From Schaalia hyovaginalis (GTDB taxonomy: Bacteria > Actinomycetota > Actinomycetes > Actinomycetales > Actinomycetaceae), in the NCBI RefSeq assembly GCF_014208035.1, contig NZ_JACHMK010000001.1:930001-994000 (forward strand): a stretch of DNA of 64,000 nucleotides. The letters run 5' to 3'. The notes beneath the pieces were generated by a model. The model was not told where the DNA came from. It ran no database searches and saw only the letters and a program-made list of their open reading frames with translations. The translations under genes and the position numbers were made by a program. Of this stretch, positions 41,650-50,115 are shown piece after piece; the first letter of the stretch is position 1, and the number at the start of each line of letters is the position of its first letter.

Positions 41650-43449
41650 ATGGCCTCCCTCTCCCGCGCGCAATTCGACGTGCTCCTCGCCCTCTTCCGC
41701 GCGCCGGGCGCGCTCACCCAGCGCGAACTCAAGGACGCGACGGGCATGTCCCTCGGACGCGTGAACGCGGCCGTCCGTGAATGCGAGGCCCGCGGTTTCA
41801 TCGAGAACCGCCGGCTCACCGAGGACGGGCGACGCGCCCTCGACCCCCACAGGGTCGACAACGCCGTCATCATGGCCGCCGGACTCTCCTCGCGCTTCGC
41901 CCCCATCTCCTACGAGCGCCCGAAAGGCACGCTGAGGGTGCGCGGCGAAATCCTCATTGAACGCCAGATCCGTCAGCTCCATGAAGCCGGGATCACCGAC
42001 ATCACCGTCGTCGTGGGGTACAAGAAGGAGTACTTCTTCTACCTCGTCGAGAAATTCGGGGTGAAGATCGTCGTCAACCGCGAATACATGACGCGCAACA
42101 ACAACGGCTCCCTGTGGCTCGTCCGCGACAGGCTCGCCAACACCTACATCTGCTCCTCCGACGACTACTTCACCTCCAACCCCTTCGAATCCCACGTATA
42201 CACGGCCTATTACTCGGCCGAATACGCCGAAGGGCCGACAACCGAATGGTGCATCGCCACAGGGCCCGGAGGACGGATCACCGGCGCCACCGTCGGCGGC
42301 GCCGATGCGTGGACCATGCTCGGCCACGTCTACTTCGACCGCGCCTTCTCCGCGCGCTTCCGCGCGATCCTCGAAGACGTCTACCTCATGCCCGAAACAG
42401 CCGGGAAGCTGTGGGAATCGATCTACCTCGACCACGTCAAGGACCTCGACATGGTGATCCGCAAGTATCCGGCGGGCGTCATCTACGAGTTCGACTCCGT
42501 CGACGAACTGCGCTCCTTCGACCCGAAGTTCATGGAGAACGTCGATTCGGAGGTCTTCGACACGATCTCGCAGGTGCTGGGGTGCCCCAAGGACGCGATC
42601 ACGGACTTCTACCCCCTCAAACAGGGCATCACCAATCTGTCGTGCCACTTCCGCGTCGGGGACGAGGAGTACGTGTACCGCCACCCCGGCGTCGGTACCG
42701 GCAAGATCGTCAACCGCCTCGCCGAGACCGAGGCCCTCGAACTCGCGCGCGAGATCGGGATCGACACGACCTTCCTCGCCTCCGATCCGCTCAAGGGATG
42801 GAAGATCTCCCGCTTCATACCGAACAGCCGCATCCTCGACGTCGCGAACGACGAGGAACTCGCGACCGCGATGCGCATGGATCGAGAGCTCCATCGATCG
42901 GGCCGGATCCTCGGGCGGCGCTTCGACTTCATCGAGGAGGGGCTGCGCTACGAATCCCTCCTCGAGGAATTCGGCCCCATCGAGGTTCCCGGATACGGGG
43001 AGCTGCGCGCCAAGGTCCTGCGCCTCAAAGAGCTCGCCGATGCCGACGGCTTCGGCCTGGGTCCTTCGCACAACGACTTCTTCCCCCTGAACTTCCTCGT
43101 CGGGACCGACGGCCGGATCGACCTCATCGACTGGGAATACGCGGGAATGTCCGACATCGCCGCCGACTTCGGCACCATGGTCGTGTGCACCGAGGCGATG
43201 GACGAAGACCGGGCGAACACCGCCCTCGAGTACTACTTCGGACGCACCCCCACCGAGCAGGAGAAGCGCCACTTCTGGTCCTACGTCGTCTTCGCGGGAT
43301 GGTGCTGGTACGTCTGGGCGCTCCTCAAAGAGGCCGAAGGGGACAACGTCGGCGAAGTCCTCTACGTCTATTACCGCCACGCCGCCGACTACGTTTCGGG
43401 CCTGCTCGCCGAGTACGGGGCCGCGGATGAGGAAGGAGTCCGAGCATGA
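41650..43449 (+). CDS. licCA: Trifunctional fusion: winged helix - LicC cytidylyltransferase - LicA choline kinase
   Basis: 599 residues. Residues 1-65: winged helix-turn-helix (FDVLLALFRAPGALTQREL, SLGRVNAAVRECEARGFI). Residues 70-300: nucleotidyltransferase with NAVIMAAGLSSRFAP, RPKGTLRVRGE and NNNGSLW, like choline-phosphate cytidylyltransferase. Residues 310-590: choline kinase-like fold with GPSHNDFFPLNFL (catalytic Asp476, Asn481) and LIDWEYAGMSDIAADFG (metal Asp494). Together these would phosphorylate choline and make CDP-choline for LicD. The start at 41650 has AGGTG upstream; starts at 41635 or 41608 are possible but lie near or before the predicted transcript start. Coupled to licB by an ATGA overlap. 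Confidence 0.9.
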   Translation: MASLSRAQFDVLLALFRAPGALTQRELKDATGMSLGRVNAAVRECEARGFIENRRLTEDGRRALDPHRVDNAVIMAAGLSSRFAPISYERPKGTLRVRGEILIERQIRQLHEAGITDITVVVGYKKEYFFYLVEKFGVKIVVNREYMTRNNNGSLWLVRDRLANTYICSSDDYFTSNPFESHVYTAYYSAEYAEGPTTEWCIATGPGGRITGATVGGADAWTMLGHVYFDRAFSARFRAILEDVYLMPETAGKLWESIYLDHVKDLDMVIRKYPAGVIYEFDSVDELRSFDPKFMENVDSEVFDTISQVLGCPKDAITDFYPLKQGITNLSCHFRVGDEEYVYRHPGVGTGKIVNRLAETEALELAREIGIDTTFLASDPLKGWKISRFIPNSRILDVANDEELATAMRMDRELHRSGRILGRRFDFIEEGLRYESLLEEFGPIEVPGYGELRAKVLRLKELADADGFGLGPSHNDFFPLNFLVGTDGRIDLIDWEYAGMSDIAADFGTMVVCTEAMDEDRANTALEYYFGRTPTEQEKRHFWSYVVFAGWCWYVWALLKEAEGDNVGEVLYVYYRHAADYVSGLLAEYGAADEEGVRA

Positions 43450-44369
43450 GATGGGGAGTCTTCTCCGGAGCCCTCTGGGGCCTTGACACAGTCATCCTCG
43501 GAATCGCCCTGGCGATGGCGCCCTTCGCAGGGACCTCCCAGGCCTCGATGGCCTCGGCCTTCCTCCACGACGCGATCTGCGCGATCATCCTCCTCATCTA
43601 CATGGGGGCGCGCGGACGGCTCGGCCGCACCCTGGCGGCGATCCGAACACGCTCCGGCAAAACCATCGCCCTCGGCGCGATCCTCGGCGGCCCCTTCGGC
43701 ATGACCGGCTACCTCATCGCGATCAACAACATCGGCCCCGGGTACACCGCGATCATCTCCACCTTCTACCCGGCCGTCGGCACCCTCCTCGCGTACGTCT
43801 TCCTCAAGGAGCGCATGCGTCCGCGCCAGATCCTCGCCCTCCTCGTCGCCCTCGGGGCGATCATCCTCATCGGCTACTCCTCGACGGGCAGCACCGCCTC
43901 GGGCAACGCGGTCCTCGGCATCGTGGCGGCCCTCGCCTGCGTCCTCGGATGGGGCTCCGAAGCCGTGATCCTCGCATGGGGGATGCGCGACGACGAAGTC
44001 GATGAGGATTCGGCCCTCCAGATCAGGGAGACGACCTCCGCCCTCGTCTACCTCCTCGTCGTCGCGCCGATCGCCGGGGTCCTCGGATTCGGCATCCGCG
44101 CCATCCCCACCCTCGGGACCGGGGTCATCGCCCTGGCGGCCCTCGCGGGCACCGCCTCCTACCTCTTCTACTACACGGCCATCAACACGGTCGGCGCTTC
44201 ACGGGGCATGGCCCTCAACATCTCCTACTCGGCCTGGGCGGTGATCTTCGCACTCCCCCTCATCGGCACGGTCCCCTCCGTGCTCCAGATCGTCTGCTGC
44301 ATGGTCATCCTCGTGGGCACGGTCCTCGCCGCGACGCCGAACTGGAAGGAGCTGCGCAGCGGGTGGTGA
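43446..44369 (+). CDS. licB: LicB-like choline permease (EamA/DMT family)
   Basis: 307 residues with 10 predicted membrane spans, two EamA halves (about 1-140 and 155-300). GPFGMTGYLIAINNIGPGYT and the duplicated pattern near residue 240 (LFYYTAINTVGASRGMALN) fit the LicB branch of the drug/metabolite transporter superfamily. Substrate choline is inferred from the tight coupling to LicC-LicA (ATGA overlap). It would import choline from the host or medium, since no de novo choline genes are seen here. Confidence 0.9.
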   Translation: MRWGVFSGALWGLDTVILGIALAMAPFAGTSQASMASAFLHDAICAIILLIYMGARGRLGRTLAAIRTRSGKTIALGAILGGPFGMTGYLIAINNIGPGYTAIISTFYPAVGTLLAYVFLKERMRPRQILALLVALGAIILIGYSSTGSTASGNAVLGIVAALACVLGWGSEAVILAWGMRDDEVDEDSALQIRETTSALVYLLVVAPIAGVLGFGIRAIPTLGTGVIALAALAGTASYLFYYTAINTVGASRGMALNISYSAWAVIFALPLIGTVPSVLQIVCCMVILVGTVLAATPNWKELRSGW

Positions 44370-44520
44370 GTTCCGCCGGGACGGGAGGCCCCGACGGGGC
44401 GGACCACCGTTGGGTTCCCTCCAGCCCCGCCTTCCCCGGAGCGGAGGAGCTGTCTTCTACGATGAAGCCGGAAGGAGGAGCGGGACGTCCGCTCCCACGA
44501 GCGAGAGGCCGTGATGGGAC

Positions 44521-45375
44521 ATGACAGACTCCGGAGCCGCAGCGACGCTCGCCGCGATTCAGAAGGCCACCACCCGGGTCCTCCACGAGCTCGACCGGGT
44601 CTGCCACGAACTCGGCATCCGCTACGCCGTCTACGGCGGGACGGCGATCGGGGCGGTTCGCCACAGGGGCTTCATCCCCTGGGACGATGATATCGACGCG
44701 TGTCTGCCCCGCGAGGACTACGATCGCCTGATCGTCGAGGGCCCGGCGCTGCTCGGCCCCGATTACGTCCTCCTCAGCCAGGAGATCGACCCGGAGTATC
44801 CGAAGACCTTCGGGATCCTCGGGCTCGTGGGGACCGAGTTCGTCCCGGGGGCCGCCGCTCAACGCGACTACAGGATGCCGATCGGCGTCGATCTCTTCCC
44901 CCTCGACCGGGTCCCCCGCGACCGCAGGGCTTATACGCGCCAGAACCGCCGCGCCTGGGTGTGGGGGAGGATGATGTTCCTCCACGGCTCCGCGACTCCG
45001 GACTCGGGACTCGACGGCGCCCTCGGCACGGCGGCGGATGCGGTCTTCCTGGGCGTGCACGTCGGACTTCACGCGCTCCGCATCAGTCCGCGCGCCATCT
45101 ATCGCAAGTGGGAGGCCGCGGCGCGACGGTACAACGACTCCGGCTCGCCCGTCCTCGGCGACTACTCGACTCAGGATCCCTTGAGATGGTCGGCGCGCGA
45201 GGACGAGATCTTCCCGACCGTGCGCGTCCCCTTCGAGGACATCCAGGTGGAACTGCCTCGCTCCTACGATACGATCCTCACCCGCGGCTACGGCGACTAC
45301 ATGAGCCTTCCCCCCGAGGAGGAACGGGTGAATCACGCCCCCGTTCGCATCGACTTCGGGGAGCACGAGTTCTGA
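44521..45375 (+). CDS. licD: LicD-family phosphocholine transferase (copy 1)
   Basis: 284 residues. The family core RYAVYGGTAIGAVRHRGFIP is followed by WDDDID (metal-binding Asp55-57 and Asp59) and PREDYDRL. The middle has IGVDLFPLDRVP and the C-terminal part has LPRSYDTILTRGYGDYM. LicD enzymes transfer phosphorylcholine from CDP-choline to a glycan sugar. It follows licB by 151 bases, with its own possible promoter (TACGAT near 44458). A weak ribosome site precedes ATG 44521. The acceptor sugar is unknown. Confidence 0.9.
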   Translation: MTDSGAAATLAAIQKATTRVLHELDRVCHELGIRYAVYGGTAIGAVRHRGFIPWDDDIDACLPREDYDRLIVEGPALLGPDYVLLSQEIDPEYPKTFGILGLVGTEFVPGAAAQRDYRMPIGVDLFPLDRVPRDRRAYTRQNRRAWVWGRMMFLHGSATPDSGLDGALGTAADAVFLGVHVGLHALRISPRAIYRKWEAAARRYNDSGSPVLGDYSTQDPLRWSAREDEIFPTVRVPFEDIQVELPRSYDTILTRGYGDYMSLPPEEERVNHAPVRIDFGEHEF

Positions 45376-45395
45376 TCCTCGAGCCCCTCTCCACT

Positions 45396-45414
45396 GAGGC
45401 CCGCTTCGGCCCTC
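45396..45414. terminator. Hairpin between convergent licD and flippase genes
   Basis: GAGGCCCG-CTT-CGGCCCTC, an 8-bp stem with one mismatch in the 59-base convergent gap. A plausible bidirectional terminator. Confidence 0.4.
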
Positions 45415-45434
45415 CGAACGTGAATAGGGGGGCT

Positions 45435-46685
45435 TCAGTCCTCCGCGATGGCCTCCCCCCGTCTCGGCAGGCGCCGGTAGTCCCTCCAGAAGAGGAGGCC
45501 GAGGAGTGCGACGGAGGTCGAATAGGCGAGGACGCCGATCCACGACACCCCGTTCATCCCGAAACGCGTGATGAAGGACTGCGAGCCGAGGAAGGTGACG
45601 ATGCTCGCCACGATGTTGCCGAGGAAGCTCGCGCCGAAGTCCCTCGCGGCAAGGAGGAGGTCGTTCATGAACCAGGCGAATGCCGTGATCGCCGTGCACA
45701 GGAGCGCCGGCTGCATGAGGCCGACGTGCTCGCTGATCCCGGTTCCGAAGAGGAAGACGAGGAGGGGGCGGCCGATGATGACGAGGAGGAGCGAGGCCGC
45801 CGCGGTGACGCCGAGAATCGCGAGGACCGTCCGGCGCAGGAGCACGAGGGCCGATCTCTTGTCGTGGGCGAGCTTCTCGGCGAACTCGCCCATCAGGGGG
45901 CTGTAGACGTAGGTCGCCCCCATCTGCACGATCAATGCGGGCGAGGCCACCGAGGAATAGATGCCGAGCGCCTCAGAGCCGAGCTGCGCCTCGAGGTACT
46001 GCTTGGGGATCGTGAGGACCGCACTCGCCGCAACCTGCGCGAAGACCAGCGGCAGGAGCTTCGTCAGGGAGGCGATGGCGGGCGCGGAGATGCTCATCGA
46101 CAGGCGTTCGAGGCGCGAGGTGCGCGGGATGTCGAAGAGGAGGAGAACCGCCGTGGTGGTGACCCCGAGTCCGATGACCGCCCAGATCAAGGAATTCGTC
46201 CACCACAGGATCGCGGAGAAGGCGAGGAGATTCGACAGCCCCTGGAGGATGTAGGACTGCCCGGAGTAGTCCATGCGCATATGACGCTGGTCGATCGCGT
46301 GGAAGACCTCGATGAAGTTCGTGATGAGGGAGTAGACGAGGTACAGGGCGACGACCAGCAGGGACTGGGAGGAGGTGGTGATGAAGGAGTAGACCAAGCC
46401 GATCGAGAAGGCGAGGACGGAGGTGAACAGCCTCAGGCCGATGTATTCGCCCGAGGTCCGCTCGTTGCGGACGTCCGTGACCTGGAGGGTCCTCAGTCGG
46501 AAGTCCGCGAAGGGGTTGATGAGGTTCGCTATCGACATGGACAGTGCGAGGGCGCCCGCCGCGTCGAACCCGGATGAGAGGCGGACCACCGCGATGGTGA
46601 TCGCATAGTTGCAGACCAGGCGGAACATCGAGCCGATCGAGTTCCACAGCATATTCGTCCTGAGGGGCAGTGACTGCGGAGTCAT
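45435..46685 (-). CDS. Second Wzx-like flippase / polysaccharide biosynthesis protein
   Basis: 416 residues from ATG 46685, about 12 membrane spans (MOP superfamily). TNMLWNSIGSMFRLVCNYAI at the N-terminus and AFAWFMNDLLLAARDFGASF near the end fit the lipopolysaccharide-O-unit translocase group. A much longer in-frame reading (to 46883) overlaps the GT2 gene and is not credible. Last gene of a three-gene operon with a GT2 and a LicD protein. It probably flips the lipid-linked unit that the LicD at 47565 modifies. Confidence 0.86.
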   Translation of the reverse strand: MTPQSLPLRTNMLWNSIGSMFRLVCNYAITIAVVRLSSGFDAAGALALSMSIANLINPFADFRLRTLQVTDVRNERTSGEYIGLRLFTSVLAFSIGLVYSFITTSSQSLLVVALYLVYSLITNFIEVFHAIDQRHMRMDYSGQSYILQGLSNLLAFSAILWWTNSLIWAVIGLGVTTTAVLLLFDIPRTSRLERLSMSISAPAIASLTKLLPLVFAQVAASAVLTIPKQYLEAQLGSEALGIYSSVASPALIVQMGATYVYSPLMGEFAEKLAHDKRSALVLLRRTVLAILGVTAAASLLLVIIGRPLLVFLFGTGISEHVGLMQPALLCTAITAFAWFMNDLLLAARDFGASFLGNIVASIVTFLGSQSFITRFGMNGVSWIGVLAYSTSVALLGLLFWRDYRRLPRRGEAIAED

Positions 46686-46693
46686 CGGCGGGA

Positions 46694-47572
46694 CTACCTG
46701 AACAGTGTCCAGCGCGCGATCGTGGCGGGCAGGAGGGACAGGACCGTGATGAGCTTGTGGGGGCTCATCGCGATGATGCCGCGCTGATGGGCGAGCTGGC
46801 ATCCGATGATGTAGAGGATCGTCTCGCGGAACTGGTTCTTCAGAAGGGTGGCGCGAGACGCGCAGTAGCGCTTGTGCTTCCAATAGCCGATCGGGTTGCG
46901 CTTCGCGTTCTGGACGAAGTTCGTGGTCAGCCCGTCGGGGAGGTAGTTGCAGATCGTGAGGATCGTGTTATCGGTCCTCATCAGGTATTCGTCGTCGAGC
47001 CTGTAGTAGACGGAGGTCTCGGCGATGAAGATCTCCCCGGGGGCGACGTCGTAGGGGTAGCGGCGCAGAACCTCAGTCTTGTGGATCAAGGAGGTATCGC
47101 CCCTGAAGCCGAGGGTCTCGAAGAGGTCCCAGTACTTCACATCGGTCACGCCCTCGGGCATCCACGTATCCATGGGCGTCGTTTCATCGGTGCCGCGCAG
47201 GGCGACGACGCCGGCGTACTGTGGATCCTCGGCGATGTCAGAGAAGACCTCGAGGATGTGTTCGACCGCTGTCGGCATGAGATGGTCGTCGGAGTCGACG
47301 ACGAAGAAGAGCGGGGAGGCGCAGCGCTCGACCGCCGTGTTGATCGCCCGCGGTTTCCCGCCGTTGGCGGTCTTCACGTAGTCGATCTGCAGGCGCCCCT
47401 CCTCGATCCAGCCTGAGACCAGCTCCTGCGTTTCATCGGTTGAGCCGTCGTCGACGATCAGCCAGTAGAAGTCCGCCGAGGTCTGGGCGAGGAGACTCTC
47501 ATAGAGGACGGAGAGGATGTAGGCGCGGTTGTACGTCGGGGTGAATACGCACAGCGAGGGGGGTTCAGCCAT
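46694..47572 (-). CDS. GT2 glycosyltransferase
   Basis: 292 residues, GT-A fold. CVFTPTYNRAYILSVLYESL, LIVDDGSTDETQELV, VKTANGGKPRAINTAV, VVDSDDHLMPTAV (DxD). The C-terminal half includes GDTSLIHKTEVLRRYPYDV and GYWKHKRYC, a pattern common in GT2 enzymes next to LicD genes in capsule and teichoic-acid loci. It overlaps the upstream licD stop by 8 bases, so the two are coupled. The sugar is unknown. Confidence 0.88.
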   Translation of the reverse strand: MAEPPSLCVFTPTYNRAYILSVLYESLLAQTSADFYWLIVDDGSTDETQELVSGWIEEGRLQIDYVKTANGGKPRAINTAVERCASPLFFVVDSDDHLMPTAVEHILEVFSDIAEDPQYAGVVALRGTDETTPMDTWMPEGVTDVKYWDLFETLGFRGDTSLIHKTEVLRRYPYDVAPGEIFIAETSVYYRLDDEYLMRTDNTILTICNYLPDGLTTNFVQNAKRNPIGYWKHKRYCASRATLLKNQFRETILYIIGCQLAHQRGIIAMSPHKLITVLSLLPATIARWTLFR

Positions 47573-48413
47573 CGGTCTTCTCCTGGAAGTCGTCGACCCA
47601 GTTCACGGCGCGAAGATGCCGGGGCGGACGATTCTGCTCAGCGGGGATCGTCCGCCAGTCCCCATAGTAGTTTTCAAGGAGCTCCTCGGCCCGTGCGGGG
47701 ATCGGGAAGCGGCGTCCCTCGAATTCGCAGCGGCGCACGGGGAAGAGCTGGTCCGGGGTGAAGATGTTCCTGTCCATCGCATCGTCGACGAGGAGGACGC
47801 GACGGGTGTTCGCATCATCGGAGCCGACGGGAAGATTCGCGGATCGGGCGAGGTCGTCGGTGGAGCGGGCGATCGCGAAGGGGTCGAGCCTCCTCGTGAT
47901 GGGGTGGATCAGCCGCTTGACGACGCGGGCGATCCGGGATGTCGCGAATCGCGGATCGGAGGCCGCGTAGCCCCGCAGGGAAACGAGGCGATAGGCCTTC
48001 TTCTTGATCCGCTTCAGGCGGGGGGAGGTGATATCGACCCGTTCGAGGGGGAAGATGTCGACCCAGAGGCCGAGCGCGTGCTTCTCATCGATGAAGGACT
48101 CGCAGGCGCGGGTGCGGGTGTCGACGAGCTTGAAGAAGCCGTAGATCGAGGACTCGTCGCGGTAGGTGGCGATCTTGTAGCGGGGGGAGAAGACTCCGGA
48201 CTGCGCGAGTTCGTAGAGTCTTTCGTAATCCTCTCTGGGCATGAGGACGTCGATGTCGTCGTCCCAGGGGATGAAGCCACGGTGCCTGAGCGCACCGATG
48301 AGGGTTCCATAGGCGAGGACGTAGTCGAGTCCGTGCTCACGGGCGACGCGGTCGAGTTCAGTGAGGATCCCGAGTTCGACGCGCTTAATCTCTTGTTCAG
48401 ACAACTCGGCCAT
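47565..48413 (-). CDS. licD: LicD-family phosphotransferase (copy 2)
   Basis: 282 residues from ATG 48413 (GAGAGGAG upstream). The core DYVLAYGTLIGALRHRGFIP is followed by WDDDIDVLMPREDYERL (metal Asp51-53 and Asp55); GLWVDIFPLERVD and, near the end, LLENYYGDWRTIP. It differs strongly in sequence from copy 1, so the two probably act on different acceptor sugars. First gene of an operon with the GT2 and flippase, read toward the licC-A/licB/licD operon. It may depend on the CDP-choline made there. Confidence 0.89.
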   Translation of the reverse strand: MAELSEQEIKRVELGILTELDRVAREHGLDYVLAYGTLIGALRHRGFIPWDDDIDVLMPREDYERLYELAQSGVFSPRYKIATYRDESSIYGFFKLVDTRTRACESFIDEKHALGLWVDIFPLERVDITSPRLKRIKKKAYRLVSLRGYAASDPRFATSRIARVVKRLIHPITRRLDPFAIARSTDDLARSANLPVGSDDANTRRVLLVDDAMDRNIFTPDQLFPVRRCEFEGRRFPIPARAEELLENYYGDWRTIPAEQNRPPRHLRAVNWVDDFQEKTDG

Positions 48414-48563
48414 GGCGCTCCTCTCCCGATCACATAACGAACGCTTATTGTCCCACGCGTACACAGTGAGCCGCTCGTGCCGCGCCGTGAGGAGCACGTC
48501 TGTTCTCAGCCCTGGTGTAGCCTACGAGTCGTAGAACGGGACGTGGTGGAGATCGGAGCAACA

Positions 48564-49679
48564 ATGCGAATCGCCATGATCGTCAACAGTTATCCCCCCA
48601 GGCTCGGGGGCCTCGAATCCCACCTCCTCAACCTCGCCGAGGGCCTCGTCGCGCAGGGGCACAGGGTGTGGGTCCTGACGATCTCCTCGGAGCCGGGGCG
48701 CCGGGTGGAGGGGGGCGTCGAAGTCCTCACCGGTCGCGCCCACCTGCCGATCGCCGATGTCATCTCCTTCCCCTCCCTCGGCTCGCGCCGCTCCATCAGC
48801 CGTTTCCTCCGAGACCACGCCATCGACCTCGTCTCGGTGCACACCCGTTTCTTCCCGATGAGCTTCATCGGAGTGAGGGCGGCGCGCGCCTGCTCCATTC
48901 CCGTGATCCATACCGAGCACGGCTCAGGATTCGTCGCCTCCTCATCCCCTCTGATCTCATGGTGCTCCCGGGCCGTTGATGTGACTGCCGGGCGCTACGT
49001 CCTGCGGCACGCCGACAGGGTCCTCGGCGTTTCAGCCGAGGCCGCGGCCTTCGCCTCGCGCCTCGGCGGGGTGAGGGCCGAGGTCTTCCACAACGCGATC
49101 ACGCCGCCCGCGGTGCACGGGGAGAGCCTCGACAGGCCCGGCCACCTGGTCTTCGTCGGGAGGATCGTCGAGGGAAAGGGCTGGGACGACTTCCTCCGGG
49201 CGGTCGCGGTCCTGCGCGAACGGGGGCACGACGTGGACGGGGAGATCCTCGGCACGGGGCCGATGCTGGAGGAGGCGCGCGTTCTGCGCGATGAGCTGGG
49301 GCTCGGCGGAGTCGTCGAGCTGCGCGGACGCGTGCCCGCTGAGGAGGTGCGCCGCAGTCTGGCGGGCGCGACCCTCGTCAATCCGACGGTGCTCTCCGAA
49401 GGGTTCCAGACGACCCTCCTGGAGGCCCTGGCGGAGCGGGGGCGGGTCGCCACCTACTCCGTTCCCGGCGCGGAGCTCCTGCGCGACTCCGGGGCGCCCG
49501 TCGTCATCTGCACGGAGAAGACGAGCGAATCGCTGGTCGAGGCCCTCGAGGGGATGCTCGCCGAACCCGCTGCGCCCGCATCAGCGGAGCTCATCACGGA
49601 GTGGACCTGGCCGGTGCGCTCCCGCCAGTACGCGCGAATCGCCCAGGAGGTGCTCGCCGGAGGAGGCGGCGAGCACTAG
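48564..49679 (+). CDS. GT4 glycosyltransferase
   Basis: 371 residues from ATG 48564. AMIVNSYPPRLGGLESHLLN is the GT4 acceptor loop; DLVSVHTRFFPMSF and PVIHTEHGSGFV follow. The donor domain has LVFVGRIVEGKGWDDFLRAV, VVELRGRVPAEEV and NPTVLSEGFQTTLLEALAERG (E-x7-E). Monocistronic, divergent from the licD operon. The linkage made is unknown. Confidence 0.88.
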   Translation: MRIAMIVNSYPPRLGGLESHLLNLAEGLVAQGHRVWVLTISSEPGRRVEGGVEVLTGRAHLPIADVISFPSLGSRRSISRFLRDHAIDLVSVHTRFFPMSFIGVRAARACSIPVIHTEHGSGFVASSSPLISWCSRAVDVTAGRYVLRHADRVLGVSAEAAAFASRLGGVRAEVFHNAITPPAVHGESLDRPGHLVFVGRIVEGKGWDDFLRAVAVLRERGHDVDGEILGTGPMLEEARVLRDELGLGGVVELRGRVPAEEVRRSLAGATLVNPTVLSEGFQTTLLEALAERGRVATYSVPGAELLRDSGAPVVICTEKTSESLVEALEGMLAEPAAPASAELITEWTWPVRSRQYARIAQEVLAGGGGEH

Positions 49680-49715
49680 GCGCAGTCGGCGGGAGGCGGA
49701 AGCACTCGGGCGCGC

Positions 49716-49735
49716 AGGACGCGGGAGTGCGTCCT
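49716..49735. terminator. Terminator between convergent GT4 and DUF2304 genes
   Basis: AGGACGC-GGGAGT-GCGTCCT, a perfect 7-bp stem with a 6-base loop in the 61-base convergent gap. Confidence 0.5.
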
Positions 49736-49740
49736 CAGGC

Positions 49741-50115
49741 TCAGCGCTGCTCGTCCTCGAGTCGCGAGAGCCTGGCGGTGAGCCCCTCGACACGGTTGTT
49801 CGTCAGCGCGAGTTCCTCGGCGAGGCGCCTGCGCTCCTCCGTCCCACGCGAGAGGTCGACGCTCAAACGCAGGGTGAGCAGCAGGAGGACCGTCGCCGCG
49901 ATGACGAGGGCGAGGTTGAGCGGGACTTGCACGCCGATCAGGGAGGCGATCGCCTTGAGGCTGCCGGGGAAGATCGAGAGGGCGGCGACTCCGATCGCGA
50001 TGACGATCCACCAGGTCGCGTAGCGCTCCTTCATCCCGGAGTTGCGCATCCTGAGGAAGACGGCCACCAGGACGATGAGGCCGAAGAGGACTCCGAGCCA
50101 ATAGGTCGAGCTCAT
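49741..50115 (-). CDS. DUF2304 membrane protein (second copy)
   Basis: 124 residues, three membrane spans (WLGVLFGLIVLVAVFL; WWIVIAIGVAALSIF; LNLALVIAATVLLLLTLRL) and a coiled-coil-like tail (ERRRLAEELALTNNRVEGLT). It overlaps the preceding GT2 gene by 4 bases. Same GT2-DUF2304 arrangement as at 25925-27072, but with low sequence similarity. Likely works with that GT2 in making or flipping an undecaprenyl-phosphate sugar. Confidence 0.85.
   Translation of the reverse strand: MSSTYWLGVLFGLIVLVAVFLRMRNSGMKERYATWWIVIAIGVAALSIFPGSLKAIASLIGVQVPLNLALVIAATVLLLLTLRLSVDLSRGTEERRRLAEELALTNNRVEGLTARLSRLEDEQR

Noticed and set aside
45435..46883. 482-residue version of the second flippase
   Set aside because: The first 66 residues are antisense-like sequence inside the upstream GT2 gene; ATG 46685 fits the operon spacing.
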